Shown here: positions 18,901 to 26,479 of the stretch, in pieces | How the letters are laid out: each line of letters begins with the position of its first letter | Numbering within the stretch: position 1 is the stretch's first letter | Assembly (NCBI GenBank): GCA_900696685.1 | Contig: CAADHA010000056.1 | Coordinates: forward strand, 1 to 64,000 | DNA length: 64,000 bases | Direction of reading: 5' to 3' | From: an uncultured Planctomycetota bacterium | GTDB lineage: Bacteria; Planctomycetota; Phycisphaerae; Phycisphaerales; UBA5793 | Position numbers and translations under genes: made by a program | The notes under the pieces: model-generated | The model's input: the letters and a program-made list of their open reading frames with translations, nothing else | Told to the model about the DNA's origin: nothing | Database searches by the model: none

Positions 18901-19099
18901 GGGCAAGGAAACCGTCTCCGGTATCCTTGAGAATCTCACCGTCGCCTACGAACTCGAATACCCCGCGGAAGAGGCGGTCATGGCGCGCAATCAGTTGCGC
19001 GGCATCCGCGTCGCCGAGACGGCTCTTGAGTTGCACCGAGCCCACGATGTCGGTGAAGAGCAGGACAACGAGACGCGTGATTGATTGTGTTTCCTGCAT
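15920..19099 (-). CDS. Class III nucleotide cyclase / Ser-Thr kinase / TPR fusion sensor
   Basis: About 1059 residues. The N-terminal ~190 form a class III cyclase domain: LLFTDIVGSVQLKSRL and ILKDTGDGFLARF keep both metal-binding Asp residues. A Hanks-type kinase follows, with GEGGFGEVWLG, a Lys in AFKFC, HKDIKPSNILIH, DFGIGI and an APPEML-type activation end. One membrane helix (SLAALIVMTGLLTVVGVGLV) leads to about 500 residues of TPR repeats (LLRLDQNNLEAADSLL and similar units). Likely a membrane signalling protein that may both make a cyclic nucleotide and phosphorylate targets. The start at 19099 (MQETQ) puts the cyclase domain first; the frame stays open to 19168. Partners are not evident from neighbours. 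Confidence 0.88.
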   Translation of the reverse strand: MQETQSITRLVVLLFTDIVGSVQLKSRLGDADAAQLIARHDRLFRGVFEFVGDGEILKDTGDGFLARFNTVSSAVNFALLFQDALRREPWPAKAPISVRIGLHLGEVSELEADPAGRAKLSGLAIDLAARIMGLAEGGQILLTRALFDSARQYVRRHPTTPDGRTLTMRWMAHGPYLFKGNDEPLEVFEVGAEGESPLRAPQDSEKAHRALAPGQDETLGWRPAIGLEVPTRAGWRLERRIGEGGFGEVWLGTHERTRVHRAFKFCFDQDRLRSLKRELTLFRLLREVLGDRDDIARLYEVQLNEAPYFLEVEFTEAGDLNNWVRQQGGLAQVALSTRLDLVARTARAVAAAHSVGVLHKDIKPSNILIHQVAGGEPRPRLSDFGIGILADRSALDARQITMTGFTGLLSENESSRTGTRLYAPPEMLIGKAFTVQGDIYALGVLLYQLLVGDLERPLAVGWERDIDDALLREDISKCVEGDPSRRLRTADELAERLEQLPRRRRQRLAEIEQREKAQRRQRLMRLSLAALIVMTGLLTVVGVGLVRERDLRRTAEMEAEKSRRIVRYLQGMFKEARVNELGRHARIVSVLDPAVAELNTAVGREPGIAAALKYTFGSLYLHTGLPAAAEPLLEAALEDLTRIDGPEARSTLLAMNALGLLRLDQNNLEAADSLLTGAFEKQQAIYGADDQHTLEFGNDVAGLRTRQGRYDDAFRLFRAIIAAHRAREGGFGREAVAVTSNYAHALTASGAVTESHALLLEAYEQAQAQWGEESYITIGAANNLGKWLIEQRRFADASALLAPLLDRARAVLGEFHPDAVYFATNLAVAWLEQQDANCIALLNGLAVDAADRLGRDHPAVQFALLTRIRMLELTGQNDAREAEYRRLIADRTALYGPGAIETVRVRLDLAGLLEDMERPTEAEQEYRQAVETLETHHGPDHPETLFARNNLAAHYRAQHRLAEARPLLAAAAGGADRSLAADDWRRWFLHGRYGRCLRELDLLAEAEVELRLASEGLERTLGVGDDLTRQVFMELVQCYEQLNRPQDARSWRERVQTGG

Positions 19100-19275
19100 T
19101 GAGAGGCAGTTCCGATTGCGCGGCCGGCTTGAGGAGTCGCGATGGGCATTCTCAGCCCGGAAAACCACTCGGGAACAGGAGGAGCGTACCTGACCAGACG
19201 GGGTTCAGCAAGCGCCTGAAGGCAGGCCAGGGGGTCGAGAAGAGCACTGTTTGCACCATCATTGCCGGTTTTCGC

Positions 19276-19304
19276 TTGCGTTTGCGAGTCTTCGGGTACA
19301 TACT
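19276..19304 (+). promoter_or_regulatory. Candidate promoter for secreted protein gene
   Basis: TTGCGT (19276-19281), a 17-base spacer and CATACT (19299-19304) resemble a sigma-70 promoter, about 65 bases before the ATG at 19369. Similarity to consensus is partial. Confidence 0.4.
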
Positions 19305-19368
19305 GATGGGAACTCCGCCGGAGGATTCGGCGGCGGCAATGCAGGTGCTACCTTGAGGGGGAGTCGCC

Positions 19369-21285
19369 ATGAGCGGTTTTTCGAGCAGGACTGGAGTGGT
19401 ATCGGGCGTGGTGGCGGCTGCGTTGTCAATGGCTGGGGTCGCCTGGGGCCAGACGCCGGCGGCGACAAGCACGGCCCGCAGCGCCGTCCCCGTCAAGCCG
19501 CTTGAGATCGCGCCGGTCTTCAGCGATGGCTCGCTCGGTGAGTGGATGCCCTACGACCATGGGGAGAGCGGCGAGTTTCCCATGGCGTCAAACGTTCAAT
19601 TCGGCGCGGCTGAGACGACCAAGCTGCGGGGGCCCGGCCCGCACTTCATCCCCACCGACGGCGCCGACTGCGGCGGCTTTGACCCCGTCTGCGGCCAGTT
19701 GTGCTCGCAGACACGCAGGCTGCTCCAGTCCTGCGCACTCACCTACGGTGGGATGCGCATCTCCGCGACCTCTTCGCGCAACAGCACCGGCGAACGAGGC
19801 AACGTGACGCAGGTCTTCCTCGCTTGGGCGAACAAGCGCAGCGCCGGACAACGCGACGATTTCATTCCGCCGCGCACCATCGGCGATACGGTCATCGAAG
19901 TGCTCATCTACGACAACTGGTTTGATCCCAACTGCGGGCCGTTCACCCCCAATCTCATCGGAGGCGTGCTGGTGAACTTCGGCCCGTTAGCCGGCCAGTG
20001 CGGCGTCGACGCCTACTACTTCTCAACGCTCAATCTTCGCGAGTTTCCCGAGGTGTGCATGACGATCCCGGGTCCGTCGGCCCGGTTCGGCTACGAGGTG
20101 GCATTCTGGTTCGACGCCCAGCGCTCCGCGCGCGCCGCGAACAACCAGGCGATGCTCTGGGGCACGAAAGACCGCGAGAACCAGGGTTCAACGCTGCCGA
20201 CCGGGTACGTCGACACCAACTACGACGGTCAGTACGCGCCTCCGAACGAGTGCGTCAACCTGCAGACAGGCGGGTGTCCGCCCATCCTCGCGGCCGCAGT
20301 TGATTTCTGGGGCAACACCGAGCCGGGCAACATCAACCTGTGGGACAACGGCACATTCGTGACCGCCCTGCGGAGCGGCTGCGCGGGCCGCGACCTGAGT
20401 CTCGTCGAGGCGCCGAGCACTGTTTTCGGGTACGACACCCACGTCGCCCGATTCCACCAGGCCGATGACTTCAAGGTGCCCTCGGGACAGACGTGGCAGA
20501 TCGACGATCTCCGCTGGTATGTCTACCAGACGGACGCAAGCCCGGCTGAGCCTGTCGTCGCGGCGTATGTGCGGGTCTGGAACGGTCCGCCCGGAGCGGG
20601 AGGAACGATCATCGGCGGAGACATGACGACCAACCGACTGCTCGCGTCTGAGTTCATGAGCACGTATCGCGCCATCACGGGCGACCAGACGAGTTGCCGC
20701 CGCGCCGTGAAACGGATCACGATCGACATGTCGTGGCTCGGTCAACTCCCGTCCGGCGACTACTGGATTGAACTCGGCACAGAAGGCAATCCGTCATTCG
20801 CCGGCCCCTTCGCAGTGCCCACGGTGCCGCGCAGTCCCAACACTGACAACTCCCGCGTTTACAGCGTGGCGGCCGGCACCTGGAGCGCCAACCTCGACAC
20901 CACGTCGGGCTTCCCCTTCGACTACCCCTTTGAACTCGAAGGCAAGATCATCTCCGGCGGACCATGCTCGGCAAACAACTACACTGTGACGGTGACGGGG
21001 ACCTGCCCGGGTTCGGTGAGGCTGTCGTGGAGCGGGGCCGAACCGAGTCGCCAGCAGGGCATTATCTTCGCCCGCAACCTCGGAAGTTTCGTGATCCCCA
21101 GCGGACCGTGCATGGGAACGAGGCTGGGCCTCGGCTCATCCGCGATCCAGTTGTACAACATCATCAGCACAGGAAACGGCAGCGGCACGGTGAGCGCTCA
21201 GGCGGGGCAAGGCGCGTGCCGCGGCTATGTGCAGTTGATCACAGTTCCATCGTGCGCGACGAGCAACGTGGCACAGATTCCCTGA
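19369..21285 (+). CDS. Large secreted protein with shared C-terminal module
   Basis: ATG 19369 follows GAGGGGGAG. The signal peptide is VVSGVVAAALSMAGVAWGQ, so the 638-residue product is exported. The middle is beta-rich and cysteine-containing, with segments such as MRISATSSRNSTGERG and VIEVLIYDNWFDPNCG; I recognise no enzyme motif. The last ~100 residues (TVTGTCPGSVRLSWSGAEPS to TSNVAQIP) closely match the end of the interrupted gene at 3472-4446 and belong to the module found on other secreted proteins here. That module may be a surface-attachment or sorting domain (inference). A terminator follows at 21311. Confidence 0.8.
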   Translation: MSGFSSRTGVVSGVVAAALSMAGVAWGQTPAATSTARSAVPVKPLEIAPVFSDGSLGEWMPYDHGESGEFPMASNVQFGAAETTKLRGPGPHFIPTDGADCGGFDPVCGQLCSQTRRLLQSCALTYGGMRISATSSRNSTGERGNVTQVFLAWANKRSAGQRDDFIPPRTIGDTVIEVLIYDNWFDPNCGPFTPNLIGGVLVNFGPLAGQCGVDAYYFSTLNLREFPEVCMTIPGPSARFGYEVAFWFDAQRSARAANNQAMLWGTKDRENQGSTLPTGYVDTNYDGQYAPPNECVNLQTGGCPPILAAAVDFWGNTEPGNINLWDNGTFVTALRSGCAGRDLSLVEAPSTVFGYDTHVARFHQADDFKVPSGQTWQIDDLRWYVYQTDASPAEPVVAAYVRVWNGPPGAGGTIIGGDMTTNRLLASEFMSTYRAITGDQTSCRRAVKRITIDMSWLGQLPSGDYWIELGTEGNPSFAGPFAVPTVPRSPNTDNSRVYSVAAGTWSANLDTTSGFPFDYPFELEGKIISGGPCSANNYTVTVTGTCPGSVRLSWSGAEPSRQQGIIFARNLGSFVIPSGPCMGTRLGLGSSAIQLYNIISTGNGSGTVSAQAGQGACRGYVQLITVPSCATSNVAQIP

Positions 21286-21310
21286 CCTTCGTAACGCCAG
21301 GAGAATGCGA

Positions 21311-21345
21311 AGAGGATCGCGGCCCGGCCGCGCTCCTCTGTCTTT
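21311..21345 (+). terminator. Rho-independent terminator
   Basis: AGAGGA-T-CGCGGC pairs with GCCGCG-C-TCCTCT around loop CCG, with one T-C mismatch, followed by GTCTTTG. It lies 26 bases after the stop at 21285, before the convergent protease gene. Confidence 0.75.
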
Positions 21346-21369
21346 GCTCCGGATTCGATCTCGTGCGCG

Positions 21370-22824
21370 TCAGTTGACCAGGCGGGTGGCAATCTGCGAG
21401 GTCCGCCCCGCTTCGGCCGCCTGGATGGTGATCGTCAGGCCGCGAGCGTTGGCGGGAATGACGCGGGTAAGCCTGGCCAATCGGTTGCCGTCCGCGACCG
21501 CCGATCCTCCGAGTCTGGGGCTGGCAAGCCCCAGTGTCACGCCAAGGGGCCGCACAAGCGTCTCACCTGTGCCCGCCAGACTGTAAATGAAATAGACCGT
21601 CAGACCGGGCGAAACGTCGGTGGCCTCGAAGGTTGCCTGCTGACCCGCGGTCAGGGGCGGGACATTGAGCGCAAACGGAGCGCATACACCGCGCGGATTA
21701 GCAAGGGCGGTCTGCCAGGACGAATGGTTCGAGCCCGTGCCCTGGTTTGAACTGCCTGGATCGGAAGTACATCCGCCGTGCGTGTGTACGCCGATCGCCT
21801 CGCCCGTGTCCTCGTTGAGGACGCATGAGCCGGAGTTGCCGCCGCTCGTATCAGTGTGGTAGCGGACGGTCGTCCCCGAGAATGTGCGGAAGGGTCCGAG
21901 GTGGGTCTTCTGGACCTGGTTCCATTCGCGAGGCACGCCGTTGCCGGTGGTGCCGTAGCCTGTGATGCGGATGTTCTGGCCGTTGACCGGCGGCGGCGAC
22001 GAAGCAAGCGTATGGAACTCGCCCTGCGCCTGGTAGGCCGAAAGATTGGTCTCCGTGTTGCGGTAGACGCCGAAGTAGCCCCAGTCCTGCCCTACGCCGC
22101 CGTTGAGCGACTGCTTTGAGGAGACGTCAACGGAGTACTGATCCTCGGGACCGGGGTGCTGGATCTGGCCCTGACCGTTGGACAGAGGCACATTGAACTG
22201 GATCACCTGGAGGCTGCTGGTCGAGCAGTGGCCGGCCGTGATGAACTGGTGGTGCGCATCGTCGAAGAGCCAGGCCGAGCAGCCGATCGGGATGGCTCGC
22301 GCGGAGCGGGGATCGGTTGAGGGGAGGCGATCGTCCGTCGTACCGCAGATCGTCTGCGGAAACTCGGTGTCGTCGTCAATCCCGACGTCAAGGCGAGAGA
22401 TGACAACGCGGTTGCCGCGGCTGCCCGGGCGGGCGAGCAACTCGACCAGCACGGCCGGGCCGTTGAAGTACGCCGTGCTGTGATGCCACTGCTCGATCGT
22501 CCATGCATTGAGATGCTGCGTCGCGCCATCCTCGAGCGAGATGATTCGAAGGATTGAACTGTCGACTGCGTCGATGTCTGGATCAAGATTGACCTCGTCG
22601 AAGTAGAGCCTCAGCCAGCCGGCTCCCTGCGCCTCGATCGTCTCCGACCAGATGACCTGCCGCCCCTGTCCCGAGTGGTTCAGCGCGCCTGAATCGATGT
22701 GGAGTTCGACGGGCTTGCTCGGGATCGGCTGTGCCTGCCCTCGCACCGAGGCGGGCACAGCGCCCAGTGAAAGCCCTGCCAGCAGCGTCGACACGATGAA
22801 GTGGGCAATCGGGCTTCTGGGCAT
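21370..22824 (-). CDS. Secreted trypsin-like serine protease with C-terminal module
   Basis: The signal peptide (FIVSTLLAGLSLGAVPA) is followed by about 130 residues of beta-sandwich-like sequence, then a chymotrypsin-fold protease. The triad is visible: His in FITAGHCS, Asp in GQDWGYFGV, Ser in TSGGNSGSCV. Cysteines near 160, 182, 200 and 346 could form disulfides. The last ~95 residues (VPPLTAGQQATFEATDVSPG onwards) are the module shared with the propeller protein encoded just upstream. AAGGAG before the ATG at 22824 supports the start. Probably co-transcribed with the sorbosone-dehydrogenase-like gene, 40 bases away. Predicted to cleave extracellular protein; substrate unknown. 484 residues. 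Confidence 0.88.
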   Translation of the reverse strand: MPRSPIAHFIVSTLLAGLSLGAVPASVRGQAQPIPSKPVELHIDSGALNHSGQGRQVIWSETIEAQGAGWLRLYFDEVNLDPDIDAVDSSILRIISLEDGATQHLNAWTIEQWHHSTAYFNGPAVLVELLARPGSRGNRVVISRLDVGIDDDTEFPQTICGTTDDRLPSTDPRSARAIPIGCSAWLFDDAHHQFITAGHCSTSSLQVIQFNVPLSNGQGQIQHPGPEDQYSVDVSSKQSLNGGVGQDWGYFGVYRNTETNLSAYQAQGEFHTLASSPPPVNGQNIRITGYGTTGNGVPREWNQVQKTHLGPFRTFSGTTVRYHTDTSGGNSGSCVLNEDTGEAIGVHTHGGCTSDPGSSNQGTGSNHSSWQTALANPRGVCAPFALNVPPLTAGQQATFEATDVSPGLTVYFIYSLAGTGETLVRPLGVTLGLASPRLGGSAVADGNRLARLTRVIPANARGLTITIQAAEAGRTSQIATRLVN

Positions 22825-22864
22825 GGGACGTTGGCTCCTTTCACAAGCAGTTTAAGAGAGGCGT

Positions 22865-24337
22865 TCAGCGTACGGTGTCCGACACCACGTTGGTTGTCTC
22901 GTTGAGTTCAGCAGCCTGGAACCAGACCTGCCTGCCCGAAGTGCCCTGCGGCACGCGGCGCGTCAACGTCGCCACTCCCTGTCCGTTGGCCCTCACTCGA
23001 GAGATGAGTATCGGGTTACGCAGGGCCACGACGACGTTGAGTGGTGGAACGGAGGTGCGGCCCGTCCCGGCCAGGCTGTAGGCAAAGTAGACGTACCCGT
23101 TGGGAGTCGCACCTTCCACGCGCAGGGTCGTGTTCTGCCCTTCCGTGAGAGGCGTCACGGAGAGTTTCATCTTCGTGACGATCCTGTACACGGTGCCGCC
23201 GAGGCTGACGATGTAGACTTCGCCCGCAGCGTCCTCGCCGAAGGACGAGATCGATCCGATCGACCCGCCGCCCAACTGCGAAGTCCGCTCCTGAAACTCG
23301 GTGAGGTTCTGACCGTCGTAACGGAAGGAGTAGATGTTGCGCGAGCAGTAGTCGGCGAAGAAGTAAGTGCCCTGAAGAAGCGGCATGGAGGGGCCGCGGT
23401 ACACGTAACCGCCGGTGATGGAGCACCGCCCGCCGCTGTGGTCGTAGGTGTGAATGGGCAGGGTAAGTTCAGGCGCGTTGCAAGTGCATCCTGTAAGTCC
23501 CGTGCAGCGCAGCCCCTCCATGCACCGCCAGCCGTAGTTCCGGCCGCCGGCGCCCGCCGGCTCATAGTTCACTTCCTCGATGACGTTCTGGCCCACGTCG
23601 CCCATGTACATGTCGCCGTTGGCCCGGTCGAAACTCCACCGCCAGGGGTTGCGGACTCCCAGCGCCCAGATCTCGTCGCGGACATTGGGATTGCTGACGA
23701 AGGGGTTGTCGGGCGGAATCGTGTAAGGCAGTTCGTCAACGTCGATGCGGAGCATCTTGCCGAGAAGGTCCATGCCGTTCTGCGCGCGGTTGCCGGGGTC
23801 GTTGGCGCTTCCCCCATCGCCCATGCCGATGTAGAGGTATCCGTCAACCGGCGAGAACTGGAGATTGCCCCCGTTGTGATTTGAGAACGGCTGGTTGATG
23901 GTGAGGACGATCTGCTCGGAATTGAAATCCGCCACGTCGGGATTAGCGGTCACCTCATAGCGGGCCACGACCGTGTGGCCGGATGTGTTTGTGTAGTTGA
24001 TGAAGAAGTAGCCGTTGTTGTCGTAGTCGGGATGGAAGGCCAGACCGAGAAGACCGCGCTCCCCGCCGACCGAGAGACGGGAACGCACGTTGAGAAACGG
24101 CGTGGGCAGCACCTGCCCGCCCCGGAGAATCCTGATGAGCCCGCTGTTCTGCTCCACGATGAAAAGGCGATCGAAGTCGCCCGTTGGAGAGGTGACAAAG
24201 AGGGCGCCGGACACACCGGAGGCCACCTGCTCGACGGCCAGGGTCTGGCCCTGGGCCGACGTGCCCGCGCCGGCGATCGTCAGAGCGGCCGCACACGCGG
24301 CGGAGAGCATGGAAAGTCGATTCCTGTTCCAGAACAT
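22865..24337 (-). CDS. Secreted glucose/sorbosone dehydrogenase-like beta-propeller protein
   Basis: Signal peptide ACAAALTIAGAGTSAQGQ, then a six-bladed GSDH-family propeller: GGERGLLGLAFHPDYDNNGY, FSNHNGGNLQFSPVDGYLYI, GDGGSANDPGNRAQN, ALGVRNPWRWSFD and DVGQNVIEEVN. Members of the family may bind PQQ and calcium and oxidise sugars, but many are of unknown activity. A cysteine cluster (CMEGLRCTGLTGCTC) interrupts one blade. The C-terminal ~100 residues (SVTPLTEGQNTTLRVEGATP onwards) form the same module as in the protease encoded 40 bases downstream. The two are probably one operon. 490 residues. Confidence 0.88.
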   Translation of the reverse strand: MFWNRNRLSMLSAACAAALTIAGAGTSAQGQTLAVEQVASGVSGALFVTSPTGDFDRLFIVEQNSGLIRILRGGQVLPTPFLNVRSRLSVGGERGLLGLAFHPDYDNNGYFFINYTNTSGHTVVARYEVTANPDVADFNSEQIVLTINQPFSNHNGGNLQFSPVDGYLYIGMGDGGSANDPGNRAQNGMDLLGKMLRIDVDELPYTIPPDNPFVSNPNVRDEIWALGVRNPWRWSFDRANGDMYMGDVGQNVIEEVNYEPAGAGGRNYGWRCMEGLRCTGLTGCTCNAPELTLPIHTYDHSGGRCSITGGYVYRGPSMPLLQGTYFFADYCSRNIYSFRYDGQNLTEFQERTSQLGGGSIGSISSFGEDAAGEVYIVSLGGTVYRIVTKMKLSVTPLTEGQNTTLRVEGATPNGYVYFAYSLAGTGRTSVPPLNVVVALRNPILISRVRANGQGVATLTRRVPQGTSGRQVWFQAAELNETTNVVSDTVR

Positions 24338-24670
24338 GACTTCTCCCTTCGAGATCAGTTCGATGATCGCGTGAATGTGCAGTGGTAAACCCTCTCCGTC
24401 ACAGGATTCTTCCTCTCTCCCTCACTTCCCGGACCCGAGAGGAATGAACAAGCGCCGAAGGCCTGGCGACCAATGCCGTGTCCCGACAGCCCCGCAAACC
24501 TGCATGAAGATACCGGCGCACTGCCCGGAACGCAACCCGGAAAGTCGTGGGAAGTTGAGAAAATGTGTGTTTTGGATGATGTTTGGTGTGCCTGCAGCGG
24601 CTAATTGCACCGCCTGTGAACGTGGGCCACGTTCCTGCGCTCCCGCACGATCACTCGACATTCAGACAGG
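24338..24670. other. Intergenic region, 333 bases, with one symmetric operator-like site
   Basis: No supported gene. It should hold the promoter for the minus-strand pair starting at 24337, but no convincing -10/-35 pair was seen. The one clear structure is the near-perfect palindrome GAACGTGG-G-CCACGTTC at 24618-24634 (8-base arms), a possible binding site for a dimeric regulator. Confidence 0.45.
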
Positions 24671-25252
24671 TCAGTCCAGGCCGAGAGGCCGAGGATCGCG
24701 GAAGGGCCGGCTCGTGAGCGTGTTCACGCCGAAGGAAGCGAGCGTGACGAGCAGGCCGGCCGCCCAGGCGACTCGTCGCGGCCAGATGTCGAATCTCGGG
24801 ACCGTTTCGTTTCGGCTCGCGGCATCCTTGAGCACTCTTGCCCCCGCCTCATGGAGCGTAATCCGCTTGGACCTGACTTCCTTGAGGTCTGGAAGCGGGG
24901 CTGTCCCTTCCTTCACCTTGGCGTCGTAATTCGCCTTGGCTGCACGGTAGTCATCGAGCGCGGCCTGGTAAACCGGCTCGGCACCGCTCACGATGAACAT
25001 CTCGGCCAGGCGCGAGTCATCGGGCGGGTACATCCGTCCGACCGATGTCGGGCCCGGCAGCAGCCACATGGGCAGAACGATGGCAATCGGCATGAGAACG
25101 GCGCCGATCAGGGCATAGCCAAGTCGCAGGCCGGCTCCCATTCCCACCCAGAAGATCAGCAGCATGATCGGGATCATGTTGGGGATCTGAAAGCCGCCCG
25201 CGAAGAAGCCGACGGCCACGCCGCACGCCAGAAATGAAATCAGTCTTGCCAT
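24671..25252 (-). CDS. Membrane protein of unknown function
   Basis: 193 residues. Two or three hydrophobic helices occupy the first ~65 residues (FLACGVAVGFFAGGF, MIPIMLLIFWVGMGAGLRLG, LIGAVLMPIAIVLPMWLL). A soluble region with a short amphipathic helical stretch follows (VYQAALDDYRAAKANYDAKV), and a last helix lies near the end (RVAWAAGLLVTLASFGVNTL). I do not recognise the family. The gene stands between the propeller gene and the DUF4097 lipoprotein on the same strand, with gaps of 333 and 94 bases, so co-transcription is unclear. The start at 25252 puts the first helix at the N-terminus. Confidence 0.7.
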   Translation of the reverse strand: MARLISFLACGVAVGFFAGGFQIPNMIPIMLLIFWVGMGAGLRLGYALIGAVLMPIAIVLPMWLLPGPTSVGRMYPPDDSRLAEMFIVSGAEPVYQAALDDYRAAKANYDAKVKEGTAPLPDLKEVRSKRITLHEAGARVLKDAASRNETVPRFDIWPRRVAWAAGLLVTLASFGVNTLTSRPFRDPRPLGLD

Positions 25253-25346
25253 AAGGCCGCAATGCTAGGCCGCCTCCAGCCGCTGACAACGCGCGGCGTT
25301 GGGGTGCTCGGGTGCCGCGCCGGCTGATCCCCCTCTCAAAGCAGCG

Positions 25347-26258
25347 CTATTGCGTCGGCGGCGCTGTCGAGACATCGCGGATCGTTACAGAGACCACCCC
25401 GTTGGAGGTCTGGATCGTGCTCTCCGGGCCCTCGTCGGCGATGTGCATAGTCCGCGACCCCTCCGTTCCGACGGTCCGAAGCGTCGAACCAGTGATGCGG
25501 ATGGAGCCGTTCGACGTCGTCGCAGAGATCCGCCCGCCGAGGGACCGCGGCACATCAAGCGTTACCGGGCCGTTGGATGTATGAATGCGGATGGCATCGG
25601 AGGCGCCGTCCTGTGCGCGGCAGGTTACGCTCCCATTCGAAGTGTTTACGGTCACTGCGCCTCGGGAGCCCAGCACATCAACGGCGCCATTGGAAGTCCT
25701 CACGTCGACGGGACCGTCGGGATCCGTGACCTGGACGCTGCCGTTCGAAGTCTGAACTCGGACGCCGCCTCCCTGCCGCAGGACCGTGACGGCGCCGTTG
25801 CTCGTTTGCGCAACTGCTTCGCCGCCAAGGTCGGAAAGAGCGATGCTGCCGTTGGAGGTTTCAACAGTGACTCCGACGGCGTCGGGGAGCCGGATGTCAA
25901 ACGCGCAGCCATCCTGGCCTCGTCTGGGCTCAGGCAAGACGGCGGCGATGCTGAGCGAGCCGTCCGCGAGCCGCTCGACTCGTACCTCAACGGCGGCGAG
26001 TCGCAGATCCGCCTCCTCCTGAGAATCGCCTGCCGCAACGATGCGCGCGACGATGGCAACGTCGTTGCGGGCGGGGTCGGCGGCAATCCGAACGGAGCCG
26101 TTCCGCGTCGTGACGCGCAGAGGCAATCCGGCCTCATGCACAGCCGATACGCTCCGCTCCTCCTTCGCCAGGTACGCGCTGCCCTTCAGGCCGCATCCGG
26201 CCAGAGTCAGTACGAGCGCTGCCGTCGTGATCACGGTCAATCGTGTCAGTTGCATCAC
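25347..26258 (-). CDS. DUF4097-type lipoprotein with repeated TSNG turns
   Basis: Lipoprotein signal TTAALVLTLAGC. After about 120 residues, the remaining 180 form a repeat with a TSNG turn roughly every 16-24 residues (TSNGSIALSDLGG, TSNGAVTVLRQGG, TSNGSVQVTDPDG and others, eight in all, plus one TRNGSVRI near the N-terminus). This is the pattern of DUF4097 'putative adhesin' beta-helices. The mature protein should be anchored in the envelope with an elongated beta-solenoid. Role unknown. The repetition shows in DNA as recurring CCGTT(G/C)GA(A/G)GT and is coding, not a CRISPR. 303 residues. Confidence 0.85.
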   Translation of the reverse strand: MMQLTRLTVITTAALVLTLAGCGLKGSAYLAKEERSVSAVHEAGLPLRVTTRNGSVRIAADPARNDVAIVARIVAAGDSQEEADLRLAAVEVRVERLADGSLSIAAVLPEPRRGQDGCAFDIRLPDAVGVTVETSNGSIALSDLGGEAVAQTSNGAVTVLRQGGGVRVQTSNGSVQVTDPDGPVDVRTSNGAVDVLGSRGAVTVNTSNGSVTCRAQDGASDAIRIHTSNGPVTLDVPRSLGGRISATTSNGSIRITGSTLRTVGTEGSRTMHIADEGPESTIQTSNGVVSVTIRDVSTAPPTQ

Positions 26259-26316
26259 GGTTCGATCTCCCTGGTCGGGACCGGCAGCAGGACAGCGGAA
26301 TCCGGCCCGACCATCA

Positions 26317-26325
26317 TGGTATGAT
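26317..26325 (+). promoter_or_regulatory. Candidate extended -10 promoter
   Basis: TGGTATGAT is an extended -10 element (TG-n-TATGAT) about 155 bases before the gene at 26480. No good -35 is visible, which extended -10 promoters can tolerate. Confidence 0.35.
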
Positions 26326-26479
26326 CTCCGTTATTGGGGATCGCGCGGCTGCGGTCTCAGAAACCGGCGGCTATTTGCCTGCCGCAGTCTGATCGTGCGT
26401 CTTCTGAAGCGCCGGCCTGCCGCAATTCCCGGCCAGAGACCGGCATTTCCCAATGACACAATGAAGATGGAGAGACCCC

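Noticed and set aside
25470-26110. Short regularly spaced DNA repeats resembling a CRISPR array
   Set aside because: They are the coding repeats for TSNG turns in a lipoprotein, in frame and imperfect.
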